A DNA stretch of 21,822 nt from an uncultured Lachnospiraceae bacterium (lineage in GTDB: Bacteria; Bacillota; Clostridia; Lachnospirales; Lachnospiraceae): NCBI GenBank assembly GCA_910577655.1, contig CAJTOW010000061.1, positions 2,931 to 24,752 of the forward strand, written 5' to 3'. The position numbers and the translations under genes are program-made. Each line of letters starts with the position of its first letter. Position 1 is the stretch's first letter. Under the pieces are notes generated by a model. The model saw nothing but the letters and a program-made list of their open reading frames with translations. It did not search any database and was not told where the DNA came from. Below are positions 16,258-21,822 of this stretch, piece after piece.

Positions 16258-17475
16258 TCAGTCGCACAGAACCTGCTGTCCGTTCTCGATTTTTATCATC
16301 TTGCAGGTCTTGCTGACATTGTTGGTGTTGTCAAAATTCATCACGCCGGTCAGGCCGTCAAAATCCTTCATCTCTGTCAGAGCCTTCTGGATAGCCTCCC
16401 GGTCAATACTCTGGGCCCGGGTCACTGCATCTGCGATCATGTAGACCGTGTCATAGGCCTGGGGCGCGTTCTGGTCATAGGAAGCCTTGTAAAGCTCGGT
16501 ATATTTGGCATCAAAGGCCTGAACCTTCTCATCCGGGTCCGCGGTGGTATAGCAGGTAGAGAGCATGATCCCTTCCACGAACTCGCCCCCCATCTCGGTT
16601 AAGTAGGGGCTGTTGTAGCCGGTTCCCATGACCGGGATCTCCACCTCATACTGGGCCATCTGCTTGCACATAATGGTGACTTCCTCATAATGGCCCCACA
16701 CAAAGATGGCATCCGGAGCCTCCTCCTTGAACTGGGTCAGCTGGACGCTGAAGTCCACATCCCCTACATTGTAAGCCTGGGCGTCGATGATCTCCACATT
16801 GTACTGGCCCGCATAGTCCTGCAGCAGCTGGTAGCCGCCGTTTCCGAAGTCATTGGACTCATAGAGCACTGCGATTCTGGAACCATTCATGGCCCCGGTG
16901 AAGTAGTCATACAGGCAGACCACATTGCTGCTGTCGGTGACGGCTGTACGGAAGAAATATTCATTGCCCTGCTCTGTAAGGGAAGCTGCCGTGGATGCGG
17001 GAGCCAGCTCCGGACATCTGGCGGCCCTGGTTACTTCCATATCTGCCAGACAGCAGGAGCTTGCCGTGGAGGAGATCACCACATTGGCATTGTCCTGGTT
17101 GCAGAGCTTCTCCATAACATTGACAGATGTGGAAGGATCATTCTGATTGTCTTCTGTGATCAGGCGGATGGTCCATTTGCCGTCAATTCCGCCTGCCTCG
17201 TTGATCTCATCCACAGCCATCTGGACACCATTGCGGACGATCTCGCCGCCTGCCGCGGAAGTACCAGTCAGCGGTACGGCAAAGCCCAGCACCAGCTCGC
17301 CTCCCTCCTGGGCCTCTGCCCCGCCTTCACTTTTCTCACTGCCTGCGGCAGGGGCTGCTTCCTGGGCCGGTGCGCTGCCTGCTGCTGTGGTGGGAGCGGA
17401 AGACGCGCCGCCGGAGCAGGCTGTCAGAGATAATCCCATGGTCAGTGTGAGTGCTGAAAAAATTTTCTTTTTCAT
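16258..17475 (-). CDS. livK: substrate-binding lipoprotein of HAAT-type importer (LivK-like)
   Basis: The 405-residue protein starts with a lipoprotein signal peptide ending in LTAC (Cys20 lipidated). A low-complexity Ala/Ser/Gly/Glu/Pro linker to about residue 58 follows, then a type I periplasmic-binding-protein fold (LVLGFAVPLTGTSAAGGEIV). The pocket region that in LivJ reads roughly GPxxSG...PSATxPxLT is ISSTASSCCLADMEV...PASTAASLT here, with an unusual Cys141-Cys142 pair. The ligand cannot be read from sequence; family members bind branched-chain amino acids, amides or aromatic acids. The SD is AAAAGGAGG. It is the first gene of the livKHMGF-aroE-like operon and has a long leader containing the site shared with lacI. 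Confidence 0.93.
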   Translation of the reverse strand: MKKKIFSALTLTMGLSLTACSGGASSAPTTAAGSAPAQEAAPAAGSEKSEGGAEAQEGGELVLGFAVPLTGTSAAGGEIVRNGVQMAVDEINEAGGIDGKWTIRLITEDNQNDPSTSVNVMEKLCNQDNANVVISSTASSCCLADMEVTRAARCPELAPASTAASLTEQGNEYFFRTAVTDSSNVVCLYDYFTGAMNGSRIAVLYESNDFGNGGYQLLQDYAGQYNVEIIDAQAYNVGDVDFSVQLTQFKEEAPDAIFVWGHYEEVTIMCKQMAQYEVEIPVMGTGYNSPYLTEMGGEFVEGIMLSTCYTTADPDEKVQAFDAKYTELYKASYDQNAPQAYDTVYMIADAVTRAQSIDREAIQKALTEMKDFDGLTGVMNFDNTNNVSKTCKMIKIENGQQVLCD

Positions 17476-17585
17476 TTCGTTCCTCCTTTTAATAGAAAAT
17501 GTTTTTTCATGACCGCTTTAGTATCTGACGGTCATATCTTCTATCACAACCGGTCTGGCCGGATTGCTAACCTGTCAAATCCCGT

Positions 17586-17621
17586 TCTGAACTGTTACAC
17601 TATCCGGGCTGTTACAGAAAG
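17586..17621 (-). repeat. copy of GTAACAGTTCAG intergenic repeat
   Basis: On the minus strand GTAACAGTTCAGA occupies 17586-17598, and a second CTGTAACAG unit lies about 19 nt upstream in the livK leader. It matches the arms of the 5163-5353 element and the copies at 20429 and 21769. Confidence 0.6.
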
Positions 17622-17636
17622 CCTGCCAGCCCCTGG

Positions 17637-17659
17637 TATAAACACGTGTAGATATTGGA
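17637..17659. promoter_or_regulatory. LacI-family operator in livK leader
   Basis: The plus strand carries TATAAACACGTGTAGATA at 17637-17654. The same 18 bp occur inverted over the lacI upstream region (18925-18942), and similarity extends to 22 of 23 bp. The core ACACGTGT is palindromic with a central CpG, as is common for LacI-family operators. TAT and ATA flank it symmetrically. It lies about 160-185 nt before the livK start. A weak promoter (TTCTTA, 17 nt, TTTATA on the minus strand) would overlap it. Confidence 0.8.
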
Positions 17660-17693
17660 TAAGAAAAATGCTGCTGCCCCATGAACTGTAATC

Positions 17694-17842
17694 ATATTCC
17701 GCCAGATGTGCGTCACTGTTTGTGGGAAATCCGGCCCAGAAGAAGGAGACGCAGCGGGCTGCGTTGACTGAATTGGGGCCAGATATACCGCCAGATGGGA
17801 CGCGCAAATAACGGGAATGAATTTTCAAATATGCTCCGGCAG
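17694..17842. repeat. decayed repeat in livK leader
   Basis: ATATTCCGCCAGATG (17694-17708) recurs as ATATACCGCCAGATG (17783-17797), 14 of 15 identical, both followed by GCGTC-like sequence. On the minus strand the right part, GAGCATATTTGAAAATTCA and on, resembles the terminal repeat of the 21583-21686 element. No open coding signal with an SD is visible. I read it as remnants of mobile or palindromic repeats within the leader. Confidence 0.45.
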
Positions 17843-17866
17843 CAGACATAAAAAGATACCTGTCCA

Positions 17867-17895
17867 ATTATAAAATTCCATGTTCTGCCTCACAA
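17867..17895 (-). promoter_or_regulatory. candidate promoter for liv operon
   Basis: On the minus strand TTGTGA (17890-17895) and a perfect TATAAT (17867-17872) are 17 nt apart. Transcription would start near 17860, giving a 385-nt leader to livK and putting the LacI-type site about 205 nt downstream of the start. The -35 overlaps the hairpin at the end of lacI. Confidence 0.55.
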
Positions 17896-17911
17896 GGTTC
17901 CACCCCTTGTG
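17891..17911 (-). terminator. possible hairpin at lacI 3' end
   Basis: CACAAGG and CCTTGTG form a perfect 7-bp stem directly after the lacI stop codon. No T-run follows, so it may be a weak terminator or an RNA 3' structure. It overlaps the -35 of the candidate livK promoter. Confidence 0.35.
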
Positions 17912-18910
17912 CTATGCGCTGCCCCGCACCACCAGACGCACCGGGAATGTTCTGGCCTGCGGCTGGCCGCCGCTTGCGATCAGCCTCAGGGCATCTGCAA
18001 TGTTCACTGCAAAATCCTCCACACCTGCATCAATGGTTGTAATCTGGGGTGTGGTGATCCGTGCACTGGAGACATTACCCCAGCCTACCACACTGACCTC
18101 CTCCGGAATCCGCACATCCAGCAGTCTCAGATGCTGCATCAGCTGTGCCGCTATATCGTCCTCTCCCACCAGAAACGCAGTCGGTCTCTGATCCGCCGGC
18201 AGCACACGCATCATCCAGGTGACCTCCGTCTCAATAGCAGACATACTCTCCGTACTGGTACACACATAGGCCGGATTCTCAGGAAGTCCGTTGGCCCGCA
18301 GCATATCTTCATAGGCCCTGATGCGGAAATCATTGCCCCCCAGTCCCTGGGTCTGGTAGTGAAGGGGCGGTATGTAAGCAATCTTTTTATGTCCCCGTTT
18401 TACCAGATGCCTCATAGCCTGACATACTCCATCATAGAAATCCGGGGCCATGGATACGATCCGGGCAGACAATCCCTCATAATCACGGCTCTTGTAAAGG
18501 ATCACCGGTGTCCCGCCATCTACAATCCTATTCAGCTGCTGGGAAGAAAATCCGTTGCTGGTCATAAAGACCGCGTCGAAACGTCCGCTCATGATCCGCC
18601 GGATAAAGGAATCACTCCGCTGTGCGTAAAAAAGGGAAGAATAGTAATCCATATTGAAAAGACGCACAGCAAGAGTTGCAAACAACTCACTCTGCAGGGA
18701 ATCACCAATCAGGGCGATAGAAAAAGAACGATTGGTACGCAGCCCCTGGGCAAAACGGTTCGGCGAGTAATTCAGCACCCTGGCAGCCTCCAGTACCGCT
18801 TTTCTCTTCTCATCGCTGACATAATTGGAATTATTCAAAACATAGGACACGACTGCCGGTGAAACACCTGCCAGCTTTGCCACGTCATTCCGCGTAACCT
18901 TTGCTCCCAA
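17912..18910 (-). CDS. LacI-family transcriptional regulator
   Basis: The 332-residue repressor-type protein has an N-terminal LacI helix-turn-helix (VTRNDVAKLAGVSPAVVSYV, 5-24), the hinge helix region NYSPNRFAQGL (47-57) and a C-terminal periplasmic-binding-like effector domain with typical elements (RPTAFLVGEDDIAAQLMQ; EVSVVGWGNV; ITTIDAG). It starts at TTG 18910, with GGAGGT 6 nt upstream; no ATG lies near. The 23-bp site shared with the livK leader sits just upstream of the SD, which predicts autoregulation and control of the liv operon. LacI effectors are usually sugars, polyols or purines, so pairing with a Liv-type importer is unusual. The effector is unknown. Confidence 0.93.
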   Translation of the reverse strand: MGAKVTRNDVAKLAGVSPAVVSYVLNNSNYVSDEKRKAVLEAARVLNYSPNRFAQGLRTNRSFSIALIGDSLQSELFATLAVRLFNMDYYSSLFYAQRSDSFIRRIMSGRFDAVFMTSNGFSSQQLNRIVDGGTPVILYKSRDYEGLSARIVSMAPDFYDGVCQAMRHLVKRGHKKIAYIPPLHYQTQGLGGNDFRIRAYEDMLRANGLPENPAYVCTSTESMSAIETEVTWMMRVLPADQRPTAFLVGEDDIAAQLMQHLRLLDVRIPEEVSVVGWGNVSSARITTPQITTIDAGVEDFAVNIADALRLIASGGQPQARTFPVRLVVRGSA

Positions 18911-18919
18911 TTACTTACC

Positions 18920-18942
18920 TCCAGTATCTACACGTGTTTATA
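18920..18942. promoter_or_regulatory. LacI-family operator upstream of lacI
   Basis: TATCTACACGTGTTTATA on the plus strand (18925-18942) is the exact inverse of the livK-leader site. It lies just downstream of the lacI promoter and upstream of its SD, a position suited to autorepression. Confidence 0.8.
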
Positions 18943-18949
18943 TTGAATA

Positions 18950-18983
18950 ATTATAATTTATCACGCCGACCTCTCTATGTCAA
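18950..18983 (-). promoter_or_regulatory. promoter of lacI
   Basis: On the minus strand a perfect TTGACA (18978-18983) is followed after 17 nt by TAAATT (18955-18960). A perfect TATAAT (18950-18955) overlaps but at 22 nt spacing. The region is AT-rich. The operator follows within about 10 nt. Confidence 0.65.
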
Positions 18984-19143
18984 TGCGCAGCACTTCCAAA
19001 AAAACACAGCGTATTTCTACGTTTTGCACTATAAACGGTTTACAAAGACTCCTGCTGCCCAGGATTCTCCGCCCGCGGCAGACCGCTTCAGCGATACAAT
19101 TCCTATCCGGAGAGCTTCTTCTTTGCAAGACGTAATTTCCCAT

Positions 19144-19195
19144 AAAGCAAAAGAAAGCAGCAGAGGGCCATTCCTTCGGCCTTCTGCTGCCTTTT
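19144..19195. terminator. terminator downstream of the small membrane-peptide gene
   Basis: GCAGCAGAGGGCC (19157-19169) and GGCCTTCTGCTGC (19178-19190) form a 13-bp stem with one G-T wobble. TTTCTTTTG follows on the minus strand, the direction of the short genes at 19202-19374. T-runs on the plus strand make it possibly bidirectional. Confidence 0.8.
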
Positions 19196-19201
19196 ACGTT
19201 T

Positions 19202-19237
19202 TTACTTTTGCAGGGGAAGCTGGATATCCATATTCAC
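19202..19237 (-). CDS. possible 11-residue peptide ORF
   Basis: GGAGGT (19244-19249, minus strand) lies 6 nt before a GTG that opens MNMDIQLPLQK and stops at TAA. It follows the 39-aa gene by 17 nt and precedes the terminator. The strong SD is the only real evidence; the ORF could be chance. Confidence 0.25.
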   Translation of the reverse strand: MNMDIQLPLQK

Positions 19238-19254
19238 AGCCAGACCTCCGAAGC

Positions 19255-19374
19255 TTATGAAAAGTAAGCCATATAACGCACGGTCATAATAACCAGGGCC
19301 ATGATCGTGGTGAAGGCAGCTGCCTGGATTCCCTCTCTCTGCTCTGTCCAAAATCTATTTATATTTTTCATCAT
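19255..19374 (-). CDS. small single-pass membrane protein, 39 aa
   Basis: On the minus strand AAAGGAGGAAGTTATC precedes ATG-ATG at 19374; the frame ends with TAA at 19255. The peptide begins MMKNINRFWTEQREGIQAAA and ends MTVRYMAYFS. Residues from about 17 to 38 form one hydrophobic helix after a charged, probably cytosolic, N-terminus. It has a near-consensus SD, an adjacent terminator and a divergent AraC regulator. All of this supports a real small gene that is easily missed by length cutoffs. I do not recognise the family. Options include a regulatory membrane peptide, a subunit of a membrane complex or a type I toxin-like peptide; nothing in the sequence decides. Confidence 0.7.
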   Translation of the reverse strand: MMKNINRFWTEQREGIQAAAFTTIMALVIMTVRYMAYFS

Positions 19375-19405
19375 GATAACTTCCTCCTTTTTGACTATCA
19401 TTTTG

Positions 19406-19425
19406 TATCAGCCATTCAACTGATA
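19406..19425. promoter_or_regulatory. inverted repeat between small gene and AraC gene
   Basis: TATCAG (19406-19411) and CTGATA (19420-19425) form a perfect 6-bp inverted repeat 8 nt apart in the divergent intergenic region. It could be an operator or part of a promoter. It is only suggestive. Confidence 0.35.
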
Positions 19426-19482
19426 TGCTTATGATACTAGAAAAACAAGGAAGATATAAGGCATGATCTTATCCAAAATCTG

Positions 19483-19494
19483 GTCAATATTGAC
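19483..19494. promoter_or_regulatory. perfect palindrome GTCAATATTGAC before AraC gene
   Basis: The 12-bp perfect palindrome lies 32 nt before the preferred ATG of the AraC-family gene. Its position suits a regulator site. AraC proteins usually bind direct repeats, so the binder may be another protein. Confidence 0.4.
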
Positions 19495-19526
19495 TTTTCC
19501 CCTTGATTGTTCCGGGAAAATGTCGT

Positions 19527-20393
19527 ATGATGGACCCTATGGAAACGATTTTTAGAGAGACCAATGTATCGCCGGAGCTGGGATTCCGGATTGATTTTGT
19601 AACCATGAAATACAACTCACCGCCCCACTGGCATCAGGACCTGGAGATCCTCTACATACTTAACGGAAGTGCCCTGCTTACCATGGAAGGAGAAACCTGG
19701 CACATCCATCCCCTGGACCTGATTGTCGTGGATTCCTCTGTGATCCATGAGGTGATCTACGAGCTTCCCCAGACTATGGGAATCTGTATCCATATTTCCA
19801 AGACTGCCCTGAGACGGTATCTGTCTGACATCGAACTGCTGCAGATCATCTGCTGCGCAGAGAAGCTTCTGCCAAAGCAGCAGGATGCATACAACCGGCT
19901 GTGCGGATATCTGAAGGATCTGACAGAGCTTTACTTTGTCCAGAAAACCAGCTATCCTTTCAGCAGCAGTGCCCTGATCCTGGCTGTCATGGCGGTGCTG
20001 GTGGATGAATTCAGTATCCCGGTCCCTGATACCGTCACCACGGCAGGGAACAGCCAGCTAAGCCGCATCGAACAGATCTTCCAGTATGTGGAACAGCACT
20101 ACAGGGAGCCTGTGGAGCTTCAGGATGCAGCCGGTGAGCTTGGCCTCAATAAGGAGTATTTCTGCCGTTTTTTCAAGAAAAATACAGGAATGTCCTTTTT
20201 GGAGTATGTCAGCCATGTGCGTCTGAACCATGTCTACCAGGATCTTCTATATAAGGATAACAGCATCCAGGAGATCTTAGAGCAGAACGGGATCCTCAAC
20301 GGCAAACGCTTCTATAAGCAGTTTAAGGAGACCTTTCACTGTACCCCCAGGGAGCTAAAAAAACTTAGTAAGGATAACCCCTATCTGCAATAA
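19527..20393 (+). CDS. AraC-family transcriptional regulator with cupin sensor domain
   Basis: From the ATG at 19527 the protein has 288 residues. The N-terminal half is an AraC-type cupin (PHWHQDLEILYILNGSALLT, then WHIHPLDLIVVDSSVIHEV). The last 100 residues carry the two helix-turn-helices (IEQIFQYVEQHYREPVELQD; LGLNKEYFCRFFKKNTGMSF; then GKRFYKQFKETFHCTPRELK). Such regulators sense small molecules, often sugars. The frame is open from TTG 19503, but that start has no SD; ATG 19527 has only a weak GGGA 9 nt upstream, so the start is uncertain. It diverges from a 39-aa membrane-peptide gene, which is the nearest candidate target, and ends at a hairpin terminator. Confidence 0.9.
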   Translation: MMDPMETIFRETNVSPELGFRIDFVTMKYNSPPHWHQDLEILYILNGSALLTMEGETWHIHPLDLIVVDSSVIHEVIYELPQTMGICIHISKTALRRYLSDIELLQIICCAEKLLPKQQDAYNRLCGYLKDLTELYFVQKTSYPFSSSALILAVMAVLVDEFSIPVPDTVTTAGNSQLSRIEQIFQYVEQHYREPVELQDAAGELGLNKEYFCRFFKKNTGMSFLEYVSHVRLNHVYQDLLYKDNSIQEILEQNGILNGKRFYKQFKETFHCTPRELKKLSKDNPYLQ

Positions 20394-20396
20394 CGC

Positions 20397-20426
20397 AAAA
20401 AGGGCCACTTCCAGGCAGCCCTTTTT
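20397..20426. terminator. bidirectional terminator between AraC gene and galE
   Basis: AAAAAGGGC (20397-20405) pairs perfectly with GCCCTTTTT (20418-20426), giving T-runs in both directions. It lies 3 nt after the AraC-gene stop and can also serve galE, which converges from the right. Confidence 0.85.
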
Positions 20427-20428
20427 AT

Positions 20429-20459
20429 GTAACAGTTCAGACACCCATTGAGCTGTTAC
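20429..20459. repeat. GTAACAGTTCAG inverted-repeat copy
   Basis: GTAACAGTTCAGA at 20429-20441 faces TTGAGCTGTTAC at 20448-20459, an imperfect inverted pair with a short loop. It shares its core with the elements at 5183, 17586 and 21769 and sits between convergent genes. Confidence 0.65.
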
Positions 20460-20521
20460 CTTTTTACATGCTTTAAGTATGCAGAAAACGTGCCTGCGGC
20501 GCGATTTCTGTATTCTAAGTT

Positions 20522-21544
20522 TTATTCCATGTATCCATTGGGATTGTTCTTCTGCCATCTCCAGGAATCCTCGCACATCTCCCGGATCCCCCGGGCAGCC
20601 TTCCAGCCCAGCTCCTTCTCAGCTTTGGCCGGATCCGCGTAGCAGGAGGGGATATCTCCGGCGCGGCGTTCCTTGAAGACATAGTTGATCTTTAGGTCAT
20701 TGGCTTCCTCAAAGGCATTGATCACATCCAGGACGCTGTAGCCGGTTCCGGTTCCCAGGTTGTAGATCCAGACACCGCCATCTTCCCCTGCCATCTTATC
20801 CAGGGCCTTGACATGGCCGTCAGCCAGATCCACCACATGGATATAATCGCGGATGCAGGTTCCGTCGGGTGTGTCATAGTCATTGCCAAAGACACCCAGA
20901 CACACCAGCTTGCCAACTGCCACCTGGGTAATGTAAGGCAGCAGATTGTTGGGGATTCCCTTGGGATTCTCGCCGATCCTGCCGCTCTTGTGGGCGCCGA
21001 TGGGATTGAAATACCGCAGCAGCATAACCTTCCACTCGGGATCTGCCGTGTGCAGGTCTGTAAGAATCTGCTCCAGCATTCCCTTGGTTCTTCCGTAGGG
21101 ATTGGTGATATTGCCCTTGGGGCATTCCTCGGTGATCGGAATAAAAGCCGGATCCCCATACACTGTAGCGGAGGAACTGAACACAATACTCTTCACCCCA
21201 TGCTTCCTCATGACGTCGCACAGGATCAGGGTGCCGGTAACATTATTATGGTAGTATTCCAGCGGCTTGTAGACCGACTCACCCACCGCCTTCAGACCGG
21301 CGAAATGGATGACCGCATCAATCTTCTCATTGTCAAAGACCTGGCTGAGCCCTTTCTTATCCAGAAGATCCACCTCGTAGAAGGACACCGGCTTCCCCGT
21401 GATCTCCTCCACCCGCTTTAAAGACTCCTTGCTGGAATTGCACAGATTATCCACAACCACCACATCATGGCCAACATTCAGAAGCTCCACACAAGTATGG
21501 CTTCCGATATACCCTGCACCACCTGTAACTAAGATAGTAGACAT
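20522..21544 (-). CDS. galE: UDP-glucose 4-epimerase
   Basis: GalE interconverts UDP-glucose and UDP-galactose (Leloir pathway and envelope sugar supply) in the cytosol, using bound NAD. The 340-residue length is typical. The Rossmann motif GGAGYIGSH is at about 8-16, SSSATVYG supplies the catalytic Ser/Thr, and YGRTK is the YxxxK active-site pair. Family-typical LRYFNPIGAH and GDGTCIRDYIHV-like sequence (here PDGTCIRDYIHV) are present. The frame extends to 21580, but ATG 21544 has GGAGG 9 nt upstream and starts exactly at MSTILVTGG, so I use it. A clear promoter lies at 21700-21728, and the leader holds a 104-nt inverted repeat. No other gal genes are in the window. Confidence 0.96.
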   Translation of the reverse strand: MSTILVTGGAGYIGSHTCVELLNVGHDVVVVDNLCNSSKESLKRVEEITGKPVSFYEVDLLDKKGLSQVFDNEKIDAVIHFAGLKAVGESVYKPLEYYHNNVTGTLILCDVMRKHGVKSIVFSSSATVYGDPAFIPITEECPKGNITNPYGRTKGMLEQILTDLHTADPEWKVMLLRYFNPIGAHKSGRIGENPKGIPNNLLPYITQVAVGKLVCLGVFGNDYDTPDGTCIRDYIHVVDLADGHVKALDKMAGEDGGVWIYNLGTGTGYSVLDVINAFEEANDLKINYVFKERRAGDIPSCYADPAKAEKELGWKAARGIREMCEDSWRWQKNNPNGYME

Positions 21545-21582
21545 AACGTTCCCTCCTTCTTGTCCACGTCTTTTGGACATCT

Positions 21583-21686
21583 AGAGCGTGTTTGAAAATT
21601 GCTTTCCGGTAGCTTCCCGTTCCACTTTGTGGAACACCGCAGGCGCCCCTTGTGGAGATGCCGGGAGTGAATTTTCAACACGCTCT
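21583..21686. repeat. 104-nt inverted-repeat element in galE leader
   Basis: The left end AGAGCGTGTTTGAAAATTG and the right end, read inverted, AGAGCGTGTTGAAAATTC, form imperfect terminal inverted repeats extending to about 25 bp (TTTCCGG against CTCCCGG). The centre contains GTTCCACTTTGTGGAAC, a further small palindrome. It lies between the galE promoter and its SD, so it is transcribed as a large hairpin. A similar end occurs at 17818-17842. It is likely a MITE-like or palindromic intergenic repeat; no clear target duplication is seen. Confidence 0.7.
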
Positions 21687-21699
21687 GGGTATCATTTTT

Positions 21700-21728
21700 A
21701 TTATAGCTGTAAAGGCCACTGAAAACAA
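21700..21728 (-). promoter_or_regulatory. promoter of galE
   Basis: On the minus strand TTGTTT (21723-21728) and a perfect TATAAT (21700-21705) are 17 nt apart. Transcription would begin near 21693, just before the 104-nt inverted repeat. Confidence 0.75.
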
Positions 21729-21760
21729 TATAAAATTCTTGCATTTATATCAAAAATCAT

Positions 21761-21799
21761 AACTGTTCGTAACAGTTCAGATACCCCCTGAACTGTTAC
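21761..21799. repeat. GTAACAGTTCAG element with alternating arms
   Basis: GTAACAGTTCAG (21769-21780) and CTGAACTGTTAC (21788-21799) are a perfect 12-bp inverted pair with a 7-nt loop. AACTGTT at 21761-21767 can also pair with AACAGTT at 21771-21777, so two exclusive hairpins are possible. It lies upstream of the galE promoter near the window edge. Confidence 0.7.
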
Positions 21800-21822
21800 G
21801 GCATCTGCCCATGAGAATCGCT

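Noticed and set aside
15267..16316. 349-codon plus-strand frame
   Set aside because: Antisense to livH and livM, whose permease motifs are clear. His/Gly/Arg-rich shadow.
17570..17576. TTGACA in the livK leader as a promoter -35
   Set aside because: No acceptable -10 lies 16-18 nt downstream on the minus strand.
17476..17860. Possible riboswitch in the long livK leader
   Set aside because: I could match no known riboswitch core, and much of the region is repeat-like.
17595..17867. 90-codon minus-strand frame in the livK leader
   Set aside because: No SD, no recognisable domain, and it runs through repeat remnants and the operator; treated as leader.
17909..18862. 317-codon plus-strand frame
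   Set aside because: Antisense to the LacI-family gene with its clear helix-turn-helix.
19503..19526. TTG start at 19503 for the AraC-family gene
   Set aside because: No SD precedes it and the extra eight residues do not align with the family; ATG 19527 is preferred, though weakly.

Overview
The window looks like chromosome from a Gram-positive, low- to medium-GC anaerobe of the Lachnospiraceae (Clostridium cluster XIVa, Enterocloster/Hungatella-like). The evidence is strong GGAGG-type ribosome binding sites, a valine T-box leader before valS, a DUF4364-type winged-helix protein, a lipoprotein-anchored ABC binding protein, and a gene trio resembling the DUF5716/DUF5717 families. I recall those families mainly from Lachnospiraceae; this is from memory, not a search.

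Left part (1-11000, all minus strand). valS, with its own sigma-A-type promoter and T-box terminator/antiterminator leader, is followed by folC, a 45-residue acidic protein and a TPR protein cut by the window edge. Upstream of the valS promoter lies a 163-nt palindromic intergenic element with 18-bp perfect outer arms. It abuts the 3' end of a three-gene operon: a 1187-residue beta-rich/helical-repeat protein, a degenerate Hsp70/actin-like ATPase-fold protein, and a TPR-like protein translationally coupled to it. This trio is the least understood gene set here.

Middle (11000-18983). A divergent promoter region separates the trio from a DUF4364 gene on the plus strand. Next, on the minus strand, comes a complete Liv/HAAT-type ABC importer (livK-H-M-G-F), followed 6 nt downstream by a divergent shikimate-dehydrogenase-like gene. 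A LacI-family regulator lies upstream. A near-identical 23-bp site (22/23) with a central ACACGTGT palindrome occurs both in the livK leader and over the lacI start region. This ties regulator and transporter into one circuit. A LacI regulator plus an AroE-like enzyme suggests a ligand other than branched-chain amino acids, perhaps a cyclic hydroxy-carboxylate; this is inference.

Right part (18983-21822). An AraC-family regulator (plus) diverges from an unlisted 39-codon gene for a single-pass membrane peptide, which has an excellent SD and a terminator. galE (minus) follows, with a clear promoter and a 104-nt inverted repeat inside its leader. Short repeats built on GTAACAGTTCAG recur between genes at 5183, 5334, 17587, 20429, 21769 and 21788.

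Non-coding stretches over 300 nt: 4754-5341 (T-box plus palindromic element), 10969-11279 (divergent promoters; nothing else seen in 10969-11160), 17476-17911 (long livK leader with operator and repeat remnants) and 18911-19254 (lacI promoter/operator and a terminator; no gene seen in 18984-19143). No rRNA, tRNA, CRISPR array or transposase gene was seen.
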